Positions 50,901 to 58,875 are shown, counted from the first letter of the stretch. The stretch: DNA of 64,000 nucleotides from Bergeyella porcorum (GCF_042427575.1 NZ_JBHMFD010000007.1:186001-250000), one strand, 5' to 3'. Notes: generated by a model from the sequence alone, not told the origin. Made by a program: numbers and translations.

Positions 50901-52926
50901 CTAAAAGATTAAGCTGGGCATTAGGGTCTTTGGAATTGAGATGAACTTGATAGGCACCTCGGTTGAGTTTGGCGTTTAGATTAACATTTCTGTATCGGTA
51001 TTGGTTGTAATCAAAAGCCGTGAGATGTCCTTTTACCGAAGCATTACCTTTGGCAAAATCAAAACCTTGTCCCTGAGCAACCAGATGACCTGTTACCATC
51101 CCAAGGTCTTTATTCTGAATGATTTTCCCAATTTGAAGCTGAGCCAGATTGGCATTTACATCATATTTCTCATTGTTCTTTTGGCGTAAATCTAGAAAGG
51201 CATCCACATCGGCGTTGCCTAATGAGGAAATCATTTTCAGCCGCGTATCTATGACCTGTGTAGTTCCCTTTGCTGTTCCTGAAATGGCAAAGTGAGAAGG
51301 CAACGAGATATTAGACGGAATGCTACCTTTAGGAGTGATATTTAAAATGGTTTTAGCCGATGCCCCGAAGTTTTGCAGTTTTATATCATAAAACAAGCGT
51401 TCTGGCTGGGTAGCATTTTTGATTTTTCCAGAAAGGGAAGCCTTGATATCGCCCAAGCCAGACATTTGCAAAGTGGCAATTTCCAAATCGTTGATAGTGC
51501 CACGCAATCGGGTATTGAGGTGGAGTATGGCATTAGGATATTGGCTAAAAGGAGAGGTCTTTCGCAGGTCTGGTGCGAAGAGCAAAATATCCCGAAATCC
51601 TATTTTACTTTGGCGGATGTTTGCGGAGATTTTTACAGCTCCCGGATTGGAAGACAGTTGCTCAATGGTGTTGTAATTAAGCACCAATTCATCTCTCAAG
51701 GTAGTGTATGGGGTCTGCAAATGCAGGCGTTTCAGATACGCTTGTTTTTCTTGGTAAACAAAATCGGTATGGAATTTCTGTATGTTCAGTCCACTTTTTT
51801 CTCGGATTTCCGCAGAGTTGACTTTTCCTTCCAATGTACCATTGACCATCTTAAAATTTCTTATTTCAGCATTTAATTGACTGAAATTAAGATGGTTAAA
51901 ATCAATTCCTTGATGTGTAGATTTCGCTGCAGTATTATCATACGCGACTTTAACATTATCCAAGACCAATTGCCCTAAAAGCAAGCTCATTGGCTGCTGA
52001 GGTTCAGATTGGGAAGCTTGAGGTTTTGTTTTTGTGCCTGCAAGGTGCAGTTTTGCCCTAATATCGGCTCCAATTAATTTTAAATGATTAACATCAAATT
52101 GGCTATTTTCAATGTCCAGATGTTTTACCTTTGTATTGAGTTCTTGGAATAATATTTTGGCAAAAGTCTTTGAATTTTCATCCCCATAGTCAATATCAAA
52201 GTTGGTGAGTTTAATGCTTTCCAAGCCTACTTTTAATGGGCTTTTCTGGCGAAGAGAATCTACGGTTTCCTCCACATTTTCAGAAACTTCCTCTAGAAAA
52301 CCCTGATGGAGTTTTAGTTTCAATCCATCCATTTTGAGGTCGCCAATAGCGTAGGCGTTTTTATCAAGGTCAAAGGTTTTTACCCGAGTATTAAAGCGAT
52401 TAAAACGCAGTGCGATATTGTTTTTAGATTGTTCATCAATGAAAGAAACTCTAATCTTTTTCAAGTCAATTTTATCTAACGATAGTACAAAAGGCTTGCT
52501 TTCCTTCTCTTTCTCGTTGCTGGCAAAGGCATCTATGATATAATCAAAATTGAAACTTCCATCAGCATTTCTTACCACATTGGCATTGATGCCTTCCGCG
52601 TCAATAGCGGTAATATCTGCCTTGGAATTAAGCAGTTGCCACATATCCAAATCCACACGAAATTTTTCTGCGGCAAGCAGTGTATCCACTTTTTGCCCCT
52701 GAAGGTAGAGGTTTTCTATTTCCAAGCTATTGGGAAAACCTATAAACACACGGTCTAGGCTTACTTTAGTTTTTATTTTATCTTCAAGATAAGTTACCAG
52801 ATGTCCTTTTAGATAATTTTGAACAGCAGGTAAACGCAAACTGAAGATGAGCAGCGTGAGTAAAACCAATAGCGAAGCCAACGAAACAAGCGTATATTTT
52901 AAAAGAATCTTTCCTTTGAGTTTCAA
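47929..52926 (-). CDS. tamB: TamB, translocation and assembly module protein
   Basis: About 1665 residues. An N-terminal membrane anchor (LLKYTLVSLASLLVLLTLLI) is followed by a very long run of beta-strand repeats (AsmA/TamB-like groove) and the C-terminal DUF490/TamB domain near 1400-1665 (LSFDITTAENNNAVSQEVL, GVDITFDFDSYEDYSTGSR). It spans the periplasm to guide hydrophobic substrates to TamL. Start: GTG 52950 is possible, but a -7 box (52950-52957) overlaps it, so the next in-frame TTG at 52926 (MKLKGKILLKY) is more likely. Operon partner tamL follows after 19 nt. Family length is normal for Bacteroidota. Confidence 0.92.
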   Translation of the reverse strand: MKLKGKILLKYTLVSLASLLVLLTLLIFSLRLPAVQNYLKGHLVTYLEDKIKTKVSLDRVFIGFPNSLEIENLYLQGQKVDTLLAAEKFRVDLDMWQLLNSKADITAIDAEGINANVVRNADGSFNFDYIIDAFASNEKEKESKPFVLSLDKIDLKKIRVSFIDEQSKNNIALRFNRFNTRVKTFDLDKNAYAIGDLKMDGLKLKLHQGFLEEVSENVEETVDSLRQKSPLKVGLESIKLTNFDIDYGDENSKTFAKILFQELNTKVKHLDIENSQFDVNHLKLIGADIRAKLHLAGTKTKPQASQSEPQQPMSLLLGQLVLDNVKVAYDNTAAKSTHQGIDFNHLNFSQLNAEIRNFKMVNGTLEGKVNSAEIREKSGLNIQKFHTDFVYQEKQAYLKRLHLQTPYTTLRDELVLNYNTIEQLSSNPGAVKISANIRQSKIGFRDILLFAPDLRKTSPFSQYPNAILHLNTRLRGTINDLEIATLQMSGLGDIKASLSGKIKNATQPERLFYDIKLQNFGASAKTILNITPKGSIPSNISLPSHFAISGTAKGTTQVIDTRLKMISSLGNADVDAFLDLRQKNNEKYDVNANLAQLQIGKIIQNKDLGMVTGHLVAQGQGFDFAKGNASVKGHLTAFDYNQYRYRNVNLNAKLNRGAYQVHLNSKDPNAQLNLLASGVYNEHQPTVNLSGSIIKLDVHKLGLYAEPLILAGNIDGAFTNLNPDFLNGYLQLDNFAISDTKEVVPIQNIRLQASSNEQENTLSLQSQIADLEMKGQYRLTQIFGALQSTLNQYYQFQKPSALPKIQAGQYFTLDARVKDDDLIRKFVPDLKSFETITLHGNYDADSRSISLEALIPSVQYAENTIENATFKLSNNADALLYDLNVGKINTSQIALNQVAATGTIAENTITYHISTKDDKSVEQFLIAGSLQSADEVMQISLNPDGLKLNYDTWAVAPENQIKFGNGGIWANQFILSNEGSQIAIQSEHQRMNAPLNVEISNFQIETLTEMVKKDTLLAKGTINGNVKLLDFKNLNFNSDLNISELQIFNNPIGDISAKVNTKSAQVLDTNIALTGYDNDVRITGDYNIAQSAFDLKLALNRFQMKSLQGFTMGNITNAEGYISGAMDIQGTPSKPSILGKIQFNNVGMEIAKTGSDFRNINDDILFVSDGIRFNQFKLNDTDGNALIFDGNIFTPNYQDFDFDMTLKARDFKAVNSKEDNDKMMYGVLAINADLNIKGDLDLPKVDGRLAVTDQTDFTFVVPQSSPTKQDRDGIVEFVDQDQIVLNQTLKADSIDSQSDIRGMDVNVNISMIKEAKLSLIIDKASGDFVKLQGEADLTGGIDPSGKTSLVGVYQVEKGAYEMSFSMIKRKFEVQKGSTITWTGEPMLAQLDMTAIYTTNAAPIDLLQNQLTSDELNYYKQRIPFNTLLILKGELMKPQLSFDITTAENNNAVSQEVLATTIAKLEQLRVDENEMNKQVFALLILNRFIGENPFQSESGLSAGTMAKQSVSQILSQQLNNIASDLIAGVDITFDFDSYEDYSTGSRNERTDLNVNLSKRLLDDRLKISVGSNFGLEGEARQGEQMTNIAGNITADYMLSKDGRYTLRAYRKNDYQVALQGQIIETGVGFIITLDYDEFRNIFRRVRKNRDANKHLRTIRKEVEFVK

Positions 52927-52949
52927 AATACGAGTTTTTATGATGTCCA

Positions 52950-52957
52950 CAAAAATA
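52950..52957 (-). promoter_or_regulatory. -7 box of the tamB-tamL operon
   Basis: Minus strand TATTTTTG, immediately followed by TGGACATC; its last base is the first base of the GTG that would otherwise be the tamB start. Supports the TTG at 52926. Confidence 0.45.
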
Positions 52958-53030
52958 AGTATTTTGAAACAATTGCTTTTTCATAATTATGAAATGAAGT
53001 TACATTTTTTCACAATGGATTTGAAGAATA

Positions 53031-53066
53031 AAAAAAATCCTGAAACCTAAAGATTTCAGGATTTTT
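53031..53066 (-). terminator. Terminator of the tRNA-Val pair
   Basis: Perfect 13-bp stem AAAAATCCTGAAA (53033-53045) with TTTCAGGATTTTT (53054-53066); U-tail on the minus strand. The arm abuts the CCA end of the tRNA. Confidence 0.88.
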
Positions 53067-53143
53067 GGTGGGTTCTGAGGGATTCGAACCCCCGACCCTC
53101 TGGGTGTAAACCAGATGCTCTGAACCAACTGAGCTAAGAACCC
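53066..53143 (-). tRNA. tRNA-Val (anticodon UAC), copy 2
   Basis: 78 nt including an encoded CCA. Minus strand starts GGGTTCTTAGCTCAGTTGGT (acceptor and D-arm), has the anticodon loop TTTACAC between CTGG and CCAG, and ends with the T-arm GGGTTCGAATCCC and acceptor AGAACCC plus discriminator A. Anticodon TAC reads Val. Identical to the copy at 53172, 28 nt away; the two are co-transcribed. Confidence 0.97.
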
Positions 53144-53171
53144 GATTTTTTTTGAAAGGTATCGTTCCTTT

Positions 53172-53249
53172 TGGTGGGTTCTGAGGGATTCGAACCCCCG
53201 ACCCTCTGGGTGTAAACCAGATGCTCTGAACCAACTGAGCTAAGAACCC
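53172..53249 (-). tRNA. tRNA-Val (anticodon UAC), copy 1
   Basis: Same sequence, arms and encoded CCA as the copy at 53066. First in the transcript. Confidence 0.97.
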
Positions 53250-53295
53250 GATTTTGTAAATCGTTCACTCGTTTTGAGTGGTGCAAATATACAAC

Positions 53296-54552
53296 TTATT
53301 TCTTTCTCTCCAAATTTTTTTCTAAAAAATCTCCAATTACAAAATTACTCCCGCCAATAAATATCATTTCATTTTCTCTACAATGCTGTCTTGCAGCGTT
53401 ATAGCCTTTATTAACCTCATCAAAAATCTGATAGCTGATATTGGCTTCTTGCAATAGATTTTCATAATCCTGAGGATGTCGCCCTCTGTGGATGCTCGGT
53501 TTTACAAAATAATATTGTGCATTGGGAGGTAAAATACGGAGAACTTCGTCTATTTTCTTATCATTCACAAAGCCCAAAACAATGTGTTTAAACTGTGGCA
53601 TCTCATTGAGCTGTGCAAAAACTTCTTCCAATCCTGCTTGGTTGTGCCCCGTATCACAAATGGTAAGTGGATGCTGTGAAAACTCAAACCACCTGCCGAG
53701 GAAATTGGTATTCTGCTGAACATTAAGCAATCCCGCCTTTACCGCTTCTTCAGGAATTAAAATCTGCTGTTCTCGCAATGCTTCCACCAAAGCCAATACC
53801 ACGCGTTGATTTTTTCGCTGATATTTCCCTTTCAAATCCGTTTCATAAGGTGTAGAAAGCGTTGTGGCATCTATAAATATAGCCTCATTTTCTTTTGCTT
53901 TTTCCTGAATGATGGCTTTTACTATAGAATTTTCATCCCCTGAAATGATGGGCGTTTGATGTTTTATGATGCCTGCTTTTTCCTTCGCAATGTCCTCAAT
54001 AGTGTTTCCCAAAATATTTTGGTGGTCTAATGCCACATTGGTAATGGCGGAAATCATAGGCGAAATAATATTGGTAGAGTCTAATCTTCCTCCTAAACCC
54101 ACTTCAATAATGGCGAAATCCACCTTCTGCTGATGAAAATATTCAAATGCCATAATGGTGGTAAACTCAAAAAACGAAGGCTGAATATCTTCGGGTAAAT
54201 GCTTTAGTTTTTGGATAAAATCAAATACAAAAGTACGATTGGCATTCTCTCCATTAACTTTGATACGCTCCGTAAAATCTACCAAGTGAGGTGAATTGTA
54301 AAGCCCTACTTTATATCCCGCTTCTTGTAAAATGGAGGCCAGCATATTGCTGGTAGAGCCTTTTCCATTGGTTCCTCCAATGTGTATGGTTTTAATTTTA
54401 TCCTGAGGATTTCCGAAAACATCGCATAGTTTGGTAATGTTGCCTAATCCTGGTTTATAAGCCTTTTGTCCATCAATTTGATAGTTAGGCATCTGTACAA
54501 AAAGCCATTCGAGGGCTTCTTGGTATTGGTTTTCAAAATCTTGCATTAGCAT
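53296..54552 (-). CDS. folC: Folylpolyglutamate / dihydrofolate synthase
   Basis: 418 residues. Adds glutamate to folates; many bacterial forms also make dihydrofolate. P-loop HIGGTNGKGSTSNMLASIL near 57-75, YNSPHLVDFTERIKVNG near 87-103, EVGLGGRLDSTNII near 150-163, NVALDHQNILGNTIEDIAKEKAGIIK near 172-197 and the C-terminal DTGHNQAGLEE and GGSNFVIGDFL are all typical. Whether it has both activities cannot be told from sequence. Two adjacent in-frame ATG codons at the start (54552 and 54546). It follows tonB after 6 nt, so it is probably co-transcribed. Confidence 0.95.
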   Translation of the reverse strand: MLMQDFENQYQEALEWLFVQMPNYQIDGQKAYKPGLGNITKLCDVFGNPQDKIKTIHIGGTNGKGSTSNMLASILQEAGYKVGLYNSPHLVDFTERIKVNGENANRTFVFDFIQKLKHLPEDIQPSFFEFTTIMAFEYFHQQKVDFAIIEVGLGGRLDSTNIISPMISAITNVALDHQNILGNTIEDIAKEKAGIIKHQTPIISGDENSIVKAIIQEKAKENEAIFIDATTLSTPYETDLKGKYQRKNQRVVLALVEALREQQILIPEEAVKAGLLNVQQNTNFLGRWFEFSQHPLTICDTGHNQAGLEEVFAQLNEMPQFKHIVLGFVNDKKIDEVLRILPPNAQYYFVKPSIHRGRHPQDYENLLQEANISYQIFDEVNKGYNAARQHCRENEMIFIGGSNFVIGDFLEKNLERKK

Positions 54553-54558
54553 TGGTTA

Positions 54559-55473
54559 TTAGAAAGTGATTCTATAAGTTCCTGTGGAAGAAGTATTGGC
54601 TTTTTCGGCTTTTACATATTGTTTCACCCAAGCGATTGCCGTGGAAACCACACAGTTATCTGATATACCACTGCTTCTCCTTGCAGAGGTTACATTCCCT
54701 GCTCTATCTACGGTGTAGGCAATAACAATCTGCCCAGATGCAGAACATTGGCTTTCGGGTTTAGCGCCCCCTCGCCCCATTGTACCAGGGATGTAGGCAA
54801 TCAGTTTCCTATCGGTGCCTATTTTGCTTTCTCCATTGCTATTGCCTCCCAATGGATCGCCAGAGTTTCCTGTATTATTGGCACTATTCCCTTGTGAACC
54901 TTGTGCTGTTCCTCGGGCTTTAATTAAATTTCCGATGGCAGCATTGCCTTGAGCATCTCCTTGTTTTTTGCTGGTTTCAGTGCTTTTTGTGGAGGTAGCA
55001 GCCGTTTTATTGCTCGTTTTGGAGGAAGTTTCTTTTTTCACTTCCTTTTTAGTAGTGGTTTCAGAGTTTTTTTTCTCCGTTTTCTCCGTTTTTTCTTTCG
55101 TTTCTGTTTTCTTGTTTTTTTCCACTTTGGGGGTAGCAACCTTGGTGTTTTTTCCTGTAATCACCTTCTCTGATTCTATGGGTTGAGGCTTGGGCTCGGG
55201 TTTTGGTAAAGGTTCAGATTCAGGCTGAGGCTGTGGTTCTACAATGGCGGCAGCTGAGCCTTCTTGTGGTGTAGGTTCTTCTGTACCAGAACCATCTTGC
55301 TTATCCCCAAAGTTGATGAGCATCGTGGTAACCACCTCGGTTTTAGGAATGTATTTGGTAAAGGTGTAAAAATAAAGTCCCAATAACAATAGTAAAGACA
55401 CCAAAATAGTGATGATTGCACTTTTTCGGCGGTCTTTTCGTTCGTTTCTTTTATGTTTTACAGCGTAGTTCAT
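54559..55473 (-). CDS. tonB: TonB-type energy transducer
   Basis: 304 residues. Transmits inner-membrane energy to TonB-dependent receptors. A basic N-terminus is followed by one membrane helix (AIITILVSLLLLLGLYFYTF, about 18-37). Then comes a Pro/Glu/Lys-rich spacer (EPQPQPESEPLPKPEPKPQP near 75-95) and a Lys/Thr-rich stretch to about 190 that spans the periplasm. The C-terminal domain carries CSASGQIVIAYTVDRAGNVT, SSGISDNCVV and STGTYRITF. The two Cys residues in this last region are unusual and may form a disulfide. Its start shares 1 nt with the exbD stop. Confidence 0.92.
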   Translation of the reverse strand: MNYAVKHKRNERKDRRKSAIITILVSLLLLLGLYFYTFTKYIPKTEVVTTMLINFGDKQDGSGTEEPTPQEGSAAAIVEPQPQPESEPLPKPEPKPQPIESEKVITGKNTKVATPKVEKNKKTETKEKTEKTEKKNSETTTKKEVKKETSSKTSNKTAATSTKSTETSKKQGDAQGNAAIGNLIKARGTAQGSQGNSANNTGNSGDPLGGNSNGESKIGTDRKLIAYIPGTMGRGGAKPESQCSASGQIVIAYTVDRAGNVTSARRSSGISDNCVVSTAIAWVKQYVKAEKANTSSTGTYRITF

Positions 55474-55871
55474 TAATTGTTTTGTATCGTTGCAATGGCG
55501 ATATTAAATTTGTGTTTCTCGGCAATTTCCATCGCAAACACCACATCGCCGTGTTTGGTATTTTGGTCGGCTCTAATGGTGAAGGTAGGGTTTTCTTGCC
55601 CTTTCAAGGTTTCTACCAAATACTGTTCCAATTGTTCTTTCTGAATATTTTCATCACCTACATAGTAGGTTCCATCTTCTTTTATAGTAACAGCGGTTGG
55701 GTCTTGTGTACTTGGGTTAGAGGCACTGGTTTCGGGTAGTTTTACCTCTATAGCACTTTGGCTAATGGCAGAACTGGTAATCATAAAGAAAATGAGCAGT
55801 AGGAAGATAATATCCGTCATTGATGCCATACTAAACTCGGCACTTACTCTATTTTTTCGTTTCAGTTCCAT
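55473..55871 (-). CDS. exbD: ExbD/TolR-family biopolymer transport protein
   Basis: 132 residues. Partner of ExbB; the conserved membrane Asp is in SMASMTDIIFLLLIFFMITS (about 16-35), where Asp binds protons. The periplasmic domain (VEVKLPETSA, DGTYYVGDENIQKEQLEQYL, FTIRADQNTKHGDVVFAMEI) is standard. It overlaps exbB and tonB by 1 nt at each end, so translation is coupled. Length is typical. Confidence 0.94.
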   Translation of the reverse strand: MELKRKNRVSAEFSMASMTDIIFLLLIFFMITSSAISQSAIEVKLPETSASNPSTQDPTAVTIKEDGTYYVGDENIQKEQLEQYLVETLKGQENPTFTIRADQNTKHGDVVFAMEIAEKHKFNIAIATIQNN

Positions 55872-56557
55872 TAGATAGGTTTATTTAAAGTGTCTAAAAA
55901 TTCGTTGATATGGGTTTGGATTTTCAGTACCAAACGGTCCACTTTCGTTACCAAAATATTATAGAAGAAATAAGCTGGTATTCCCACAGCCAATCCTGCG
56001 GCGGTGGTTGCCATAGCGGTATAAATCCCCGAAGCCAATAGCTTAGGACTTACAGCACCTGTAACATTGGAAATTTCAAAAAATGCCATAATCATCCCGA
56101 TAACGGTTCCTAAGAACCCCAGCATAGGGGCAGCACCAGATGCAGAGGCTAGAATATTGAGGTTTTTCTCCAATTTTGACACTTCCAGTTGCCCTTGGTT
56201 TTGCATAGCATTAGAAATATCAGAAATGGGTCTTCCTACTCTTGCTAGGCCTTTTTCTATCATTCTGGCTTCAGGAGAGTCTATGGTTTTACAATAATCT
56301 ATGGCGGTGTCTATTTTGCCATCGCTCACGAAATCTTTAATGTTTTCAAGAAAGTTGGGTGTGTTTTTTCCTGCCCTTTTGAGGAAAAAGTATCTTTCTA
56401 AGAAAATGTATAGGGACAACACGCCTAATAAAAAAATGAGTGCCATAATGATGTTTCCCATCACGCCACCGCTGGTAAGAATTTCCCAAAGCGAAAAGGT
56501 ATGCTGCTCGGGGGTTAATTGCACGGTGGTGGTTGTAGCTACAGTACTATCTTGCAT
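55871..56557 (-). CDS. exbB: ExbB/MotA/TolQ proton channel protein
   Basis: 228 residues. Forms the proton channel of the TonB system. Three membrane segments: GNIIMALIFLLGVLSLYIF (about 35-53), LASASGAAPMLGFLGTVIGM near 133-152, and IYTAMATTAAGLAVGIPAYF near 178-197, the last two with the conserved Gly-, Ser- and Thr-rich channel residues. First gene of exbB-exbD-tonB-folC. The N-terminus MQDSTVATTTTVQLTPEQ is short and periplasmic. Confidence 0.94.
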   Translation of the reverse strand: MQDSTVATTTTVQLTPEQHTFSLWEILTSGGVMGNIIMALIFLLGVLSLYIFLERYFFLKRAGKNTPNFLENIKDFVSDGKIDTAIDYCKTIDSPEARMIEKGLARVGRPISDISNAMQNQGQLEVSKLEKNLNILASASGAAPMLGFLGTVIGMIMAFFEISNVTGAVSPKLLASGIYTAMATTAAGLAVGIPAYFFYNILVTKVDRLVLKIQTHINEFLDTLNKPI

Positions 56558-56588
56558 CTTAATTGTATTTTTAATGTTAGTATGAACG

Positions 56589-56632
56589 CAAAAAGCCCAT
56601 AAATATTATGGTTTAGAGAGGGCTATTTTGTG
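56589..56632 (-). terminator. Hairpin terminator
   Basis: AGCCC and GGGCT form a stem with an inner CCATAA/TTATGG pairing, followed on the minus strand by TTTTT; downstream of the gene ending at 56640. Confidence 0.55.
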
Positions 56633-56639
56633 GGTTTAT

Positions 56640-57101
56640 TTATTCTTCGTCTATTTCCAATATCTCTTCTCCGAAGTGGCATTTTAACTTAAACGGAATG
56701 AGCTCCTCTGCATTGGTGTAGAAATCTTCTATCATTCCTTTCCAAGTAACCTCCATATCGCCTTGGGCATTTTCGCTAAAGCTCAATTCATTCTCGTAGA
56801 GGTAAGCTTCTTCATCGCAAAACAGATTAACTTCGGTAAAGGTTTCATCTTGGTTGTCATTCACCGCAAATGTCATTCCATTAAGTTGGGAATGCGTTAT
56901 CGGAAAATCAAAAATACTGAAAGATATTTGTGGAAAATGATATTGCAGAGAGTCATCTTCTATGTGGTCTAAGCCTTCATCTGTTACGATTTCCACCTCC
57001 AAAAAGTGCTGACTATTGCTGTAAATAGCTTTGCAATAAGAGCTTTTGATATGGTATTTCAAAGTCTCTTCTGGATGATAAATTTTTAAAATCCCTTTCA
57101 T
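56640..57101 (-). CDS. Uncharacterised acidic protein
   Basis: 153 residues, strongly acidic (many Glu/Asp, ending EEILEIDEE), no signal peptide or membrane segment, so probably cytoplasmic. The sequence alternates short strands (QHFLEVEIVTDEGL, QISFSIFDFPITHSQLN, MEVTWKGMIEDFY), suggesting a small beta-sandwich or barrel. I do not recognise a family. It has its own promoter and terminator and no obvious partner among the neighbours. Confidence 0.6.
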   Translation of the reverse strand: MKGILKIYHPEETLKYHIKSSYCKAIYSNSQHFLEVEIVTDEGLDHIEDDSLQYHFPQISFSIFDFPITHSQLNGMTFAVNDNQDETFTEVNLFCDEEAYLYENELSFSENAQGDMEVTWKGMIEDFYTNAEELIPFKLKCHFGEEILEIDEE

Positions 57102-57132
57102 TTTTTATTAAGGATAAAATAATTTGCAACGG

Positions 57133-57140
57133 CAAAGATA
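57133..57140 (-). promoter_or_regulatory. -7 box of the acidic-protein gene
   Basis: Minus strand TATCTTTG, followed by GCCG, 31 nt before the ATG at 57101. Confidence 0.5.
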
Positions 57141-57225
57141 AAATAAAGATTGTATGAAGAGGCATTTTTCTGAAAAATATTAGGTTAGGCAGATTCAAAT
57201 TTTGAATTTGAAATTATAAGAATCA

Positions 57226-57789
57226 TTATTCTAAATTTATACCCTCAAATATTTGTTCTATATATCTATCAAAATTATATCTAACAGTATTAGAAGTCTT
57301 ATGTACTTGAATTTGATACAATAAAACATTATCCTTATGATTAAAAATAATATCTTTTATTAAAATTTTATTTTTTACTACATAATTTTTTTCTAAAACT
57401 TTTATTTTTTTCTCATTAAATAAAGTAAATGTTTTTTCATTAAACGGGATATGGTTAGTTTGGTTTAAGTAATTATTGTAATTTTTCATTACAGATATAT
57501 TTTCAAAAATAAGATTTCCTCCTGTTTCATTTTTTGCAACGAACAATAAAGTCTTATCTTTAGAGTAAAGATTTATATATTTTCTTTCCTTTTTATTGAA
57601 TGATTTGATGCCTACTGTTAAAACAATTAGTCCATACCTCTGAAAAGATATTTTTTTATGAAAAGCCCCAGACACATTTTCTATCATAACATTTCTATTG
57701 ATAACTGGAGCACAACGACAAAACAAACATAATAGAAGGATTAGGAACAATCCTCCTATAGTTCTAATATGATGCCCAATCTGAATCAT
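57226..57789 (-). CDS. Probable lipoprotein of unknown function
   Basis: 187 residues. A hydrophobic N-terminal segment (IGGLFLILLLCLFCRCAP) ends in Cys residues compatible with a lipobox, so probably a lipoprotein. The remainder is Lys/Asn/Ile-rich and looks like alternating strands (FQRYGLIVLTVGIKSFNKKE, TLLFVAKNETGGNLIFENIS, VLLYQIQVHKTSNTVRYNFD). The start overlaps the 3' end of the small peptide gene by 26 nt, suggesting coupled translation. No family recognised; more AT-rich than surrounding core genes. Confidence 0.55.
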   Translation of the reverse strand: MIQIGHHIRTIGGLFLILLLCLFCRCAPVINRNVMIENVSGAFHKKISFQRYGLIVLTVGIKSFNKKERKYINLYSKDKTLLFVAKNETGGNLIFENISVMKNYNNYLNQTNHIPFNEKTFTLFNEKKIKVLEKNYVVKNKILIKDIIFNHKDNVLLYQIQVHKTSNTVRYNFDRYIEQIFEGINLE

Positions 57790-57949
57790 CGGTATCAGCT
57801 TCTCTTTTAATTTCCCCTGTTGCTCTTACTTTTGTCAAATTTAGAGTTGTACAATCAGAGATACTCGACTCATTCCCTTGACCTCCTCTAATAAGAGAAA
57901 GATTGATTTTGTCAAATTTTTTGTTTTTTAAAGATTCTAGTTTTTTCAT
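57764..57949 (-). CDS. Small peptide with a RiPP-type Gly-Gly leader
   Basis: 61 residues: the leader MKKLESLKNKKFDKINLSLI ends in RGG, and the rest (QGNESSISDCTTLNLTKVRA, then TGEIKREADTDDSDWASY) would be the core. MKKLxxLKxxKFxxLxL followed by GG is typical of Bacteroidota precursor peptides for modified natural products (graspetide or radical-SAM types). The core is rich in Ser, Thr, Asp and Glu, which suits ester-forming ATP-grasp chemistry. No ATP-grasp ligase, radical-SAM enzyme or peptidase-transporter is in the neighbourhood, so it may be an orphan or served in trans. Own promoter. Confidence 0.6.
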   Translation of the reverse strand: MKKLESLKNKKFDKINLSLIRGGQGNESSISDCTTLNLTKVRATGEIKREADTDDSDWASY

Positions 57950-57975
57950 AATTTATAAAAATTTTTATTTAAAGA

Positions 57976-57983
57976 CAAAATTA
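57976..57983 (-). promoter_or_regulatory. -7 box of the small-peptide gene
   Basis: Minus strand TAATTTTG, followed by TCTT, 26 nt before the ATG at 57949. Confidence 0.45.
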
Positions 57984-58059
57984 TAATATAAAGCATATTA
58001 ATAGTGTGATTCAAATCACAATAGGCAGTATTTTGAGGACATTCACCTGAAATAACTCA

Positions 58060-58875
58060 TTACTTTTCTGGATAGACTATCGCATTTGAAAGTTCAATAG
58101 GATTATTATATTTTCTGATACTCCTTTGCTCCTCCAATGTTAGCTCTCTATAATTTGGGGTAAACTCTTTGCCGTTTTCATCTACCCAACGAACTTTCAT
58201 TTTACCAAGTCGAGCATCACTATAAGGGTCGTTATAATAGTTTAGTTTGACTTTTTTAAACTGTTCTCTTGTTACAGCAATATTGTTAGGAATAAGTTTA
58301 TCGATACTGATGTTTTCAATTTTAGCAATAGATACTAATTCAAAAATATAGTTATTTTGAGTATCTTTTATTTCTATAATAAGACCTGGCAACCCTCTGA
58401 AAATATGAGGTCCTTCATTGATGGGAATTTCCTCTGCGAACCAAGCTTCCCATTCTCTTCCAGAGTGTTTTAGAGTAGCTTTTCGAGTATTATAGTGGTG
58501 GATTTTCTTGGTTACATTGGTGGGTATCCATTGTAGTTTTATAGTTTTGTCTTTTAGAGAATATAAGTCAGTCAATAAACTAAAAAAGTGTTCAGTCTTT
58601 TCTTTGGACTTGTCTTCCAAAATCATAAAGTCATAATCATATATTCTTTGACTACTTTTATCATTTGAGTTAATTTTAATGGAATCGTGCTCGAATTGAT
58701 TTTCAGAAATAAATAGCGTTTTATCTTTTTCTACCAACAATACCATATTTTTCTTCACAAGTTGTTCGTTTGTAGAATCTCTCTTGTATTTCATAGTATA
58801 AACCATCTTGTGATTTTGACTAAATAAAATATTACAAATCAAAACCAAACTCATTAATAACAACTTTTGTTTCAT
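58060..58875 (-). CDS. GLPGLI family protein
   Basis: 271 residues with a signal peptide (MKQKLLLMSLVLICNILFSQ). The family signature is seen as FRGLPGLIIEIKDTQNNY near 160-177, inside a domain with REWEAWFAEEIPINEGPHIF before it. GLPGLI proteins are secreted Bacteroidota proteins of unknown role; in relatives they are often close to peptide-modification genes or TonB receptors. Here the next gene downstream is the RiPP-like precursor, which fits that pattern, 110 nt away. No catalytic residues known. Confidence 0.88.
   Translation of the reverse strand: MKQKLLLMSLVLICNILFSQNHKMVYTMKYKRDSTNEQLVKKNMVLLVEKDKTLFISENQFEHDSIKINSNDKSSQRIYDYDFMILEDKSKEKTEHFFSLLTDLYSLKDKTIKLQWIPTNVTKKIHHYNTRKATLKHSGREWEAWFAEEIPINEGPHIFRGLPGLIIEIKDTQNNYIFELVSIAKIENISIDKLIPNNIAVTREQFKKVKLNYYNDPYSDARLGKMKVRWVDENGKEFTPNYRELTLEEQRSIRKYNNPIELSNAIVYPEK

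Noticed and set aside
53010..53234. Minus-strand 74-codon open frame over the tRNAs
   Set aside because: It lies across both tRNA-Val genes and the terminator.
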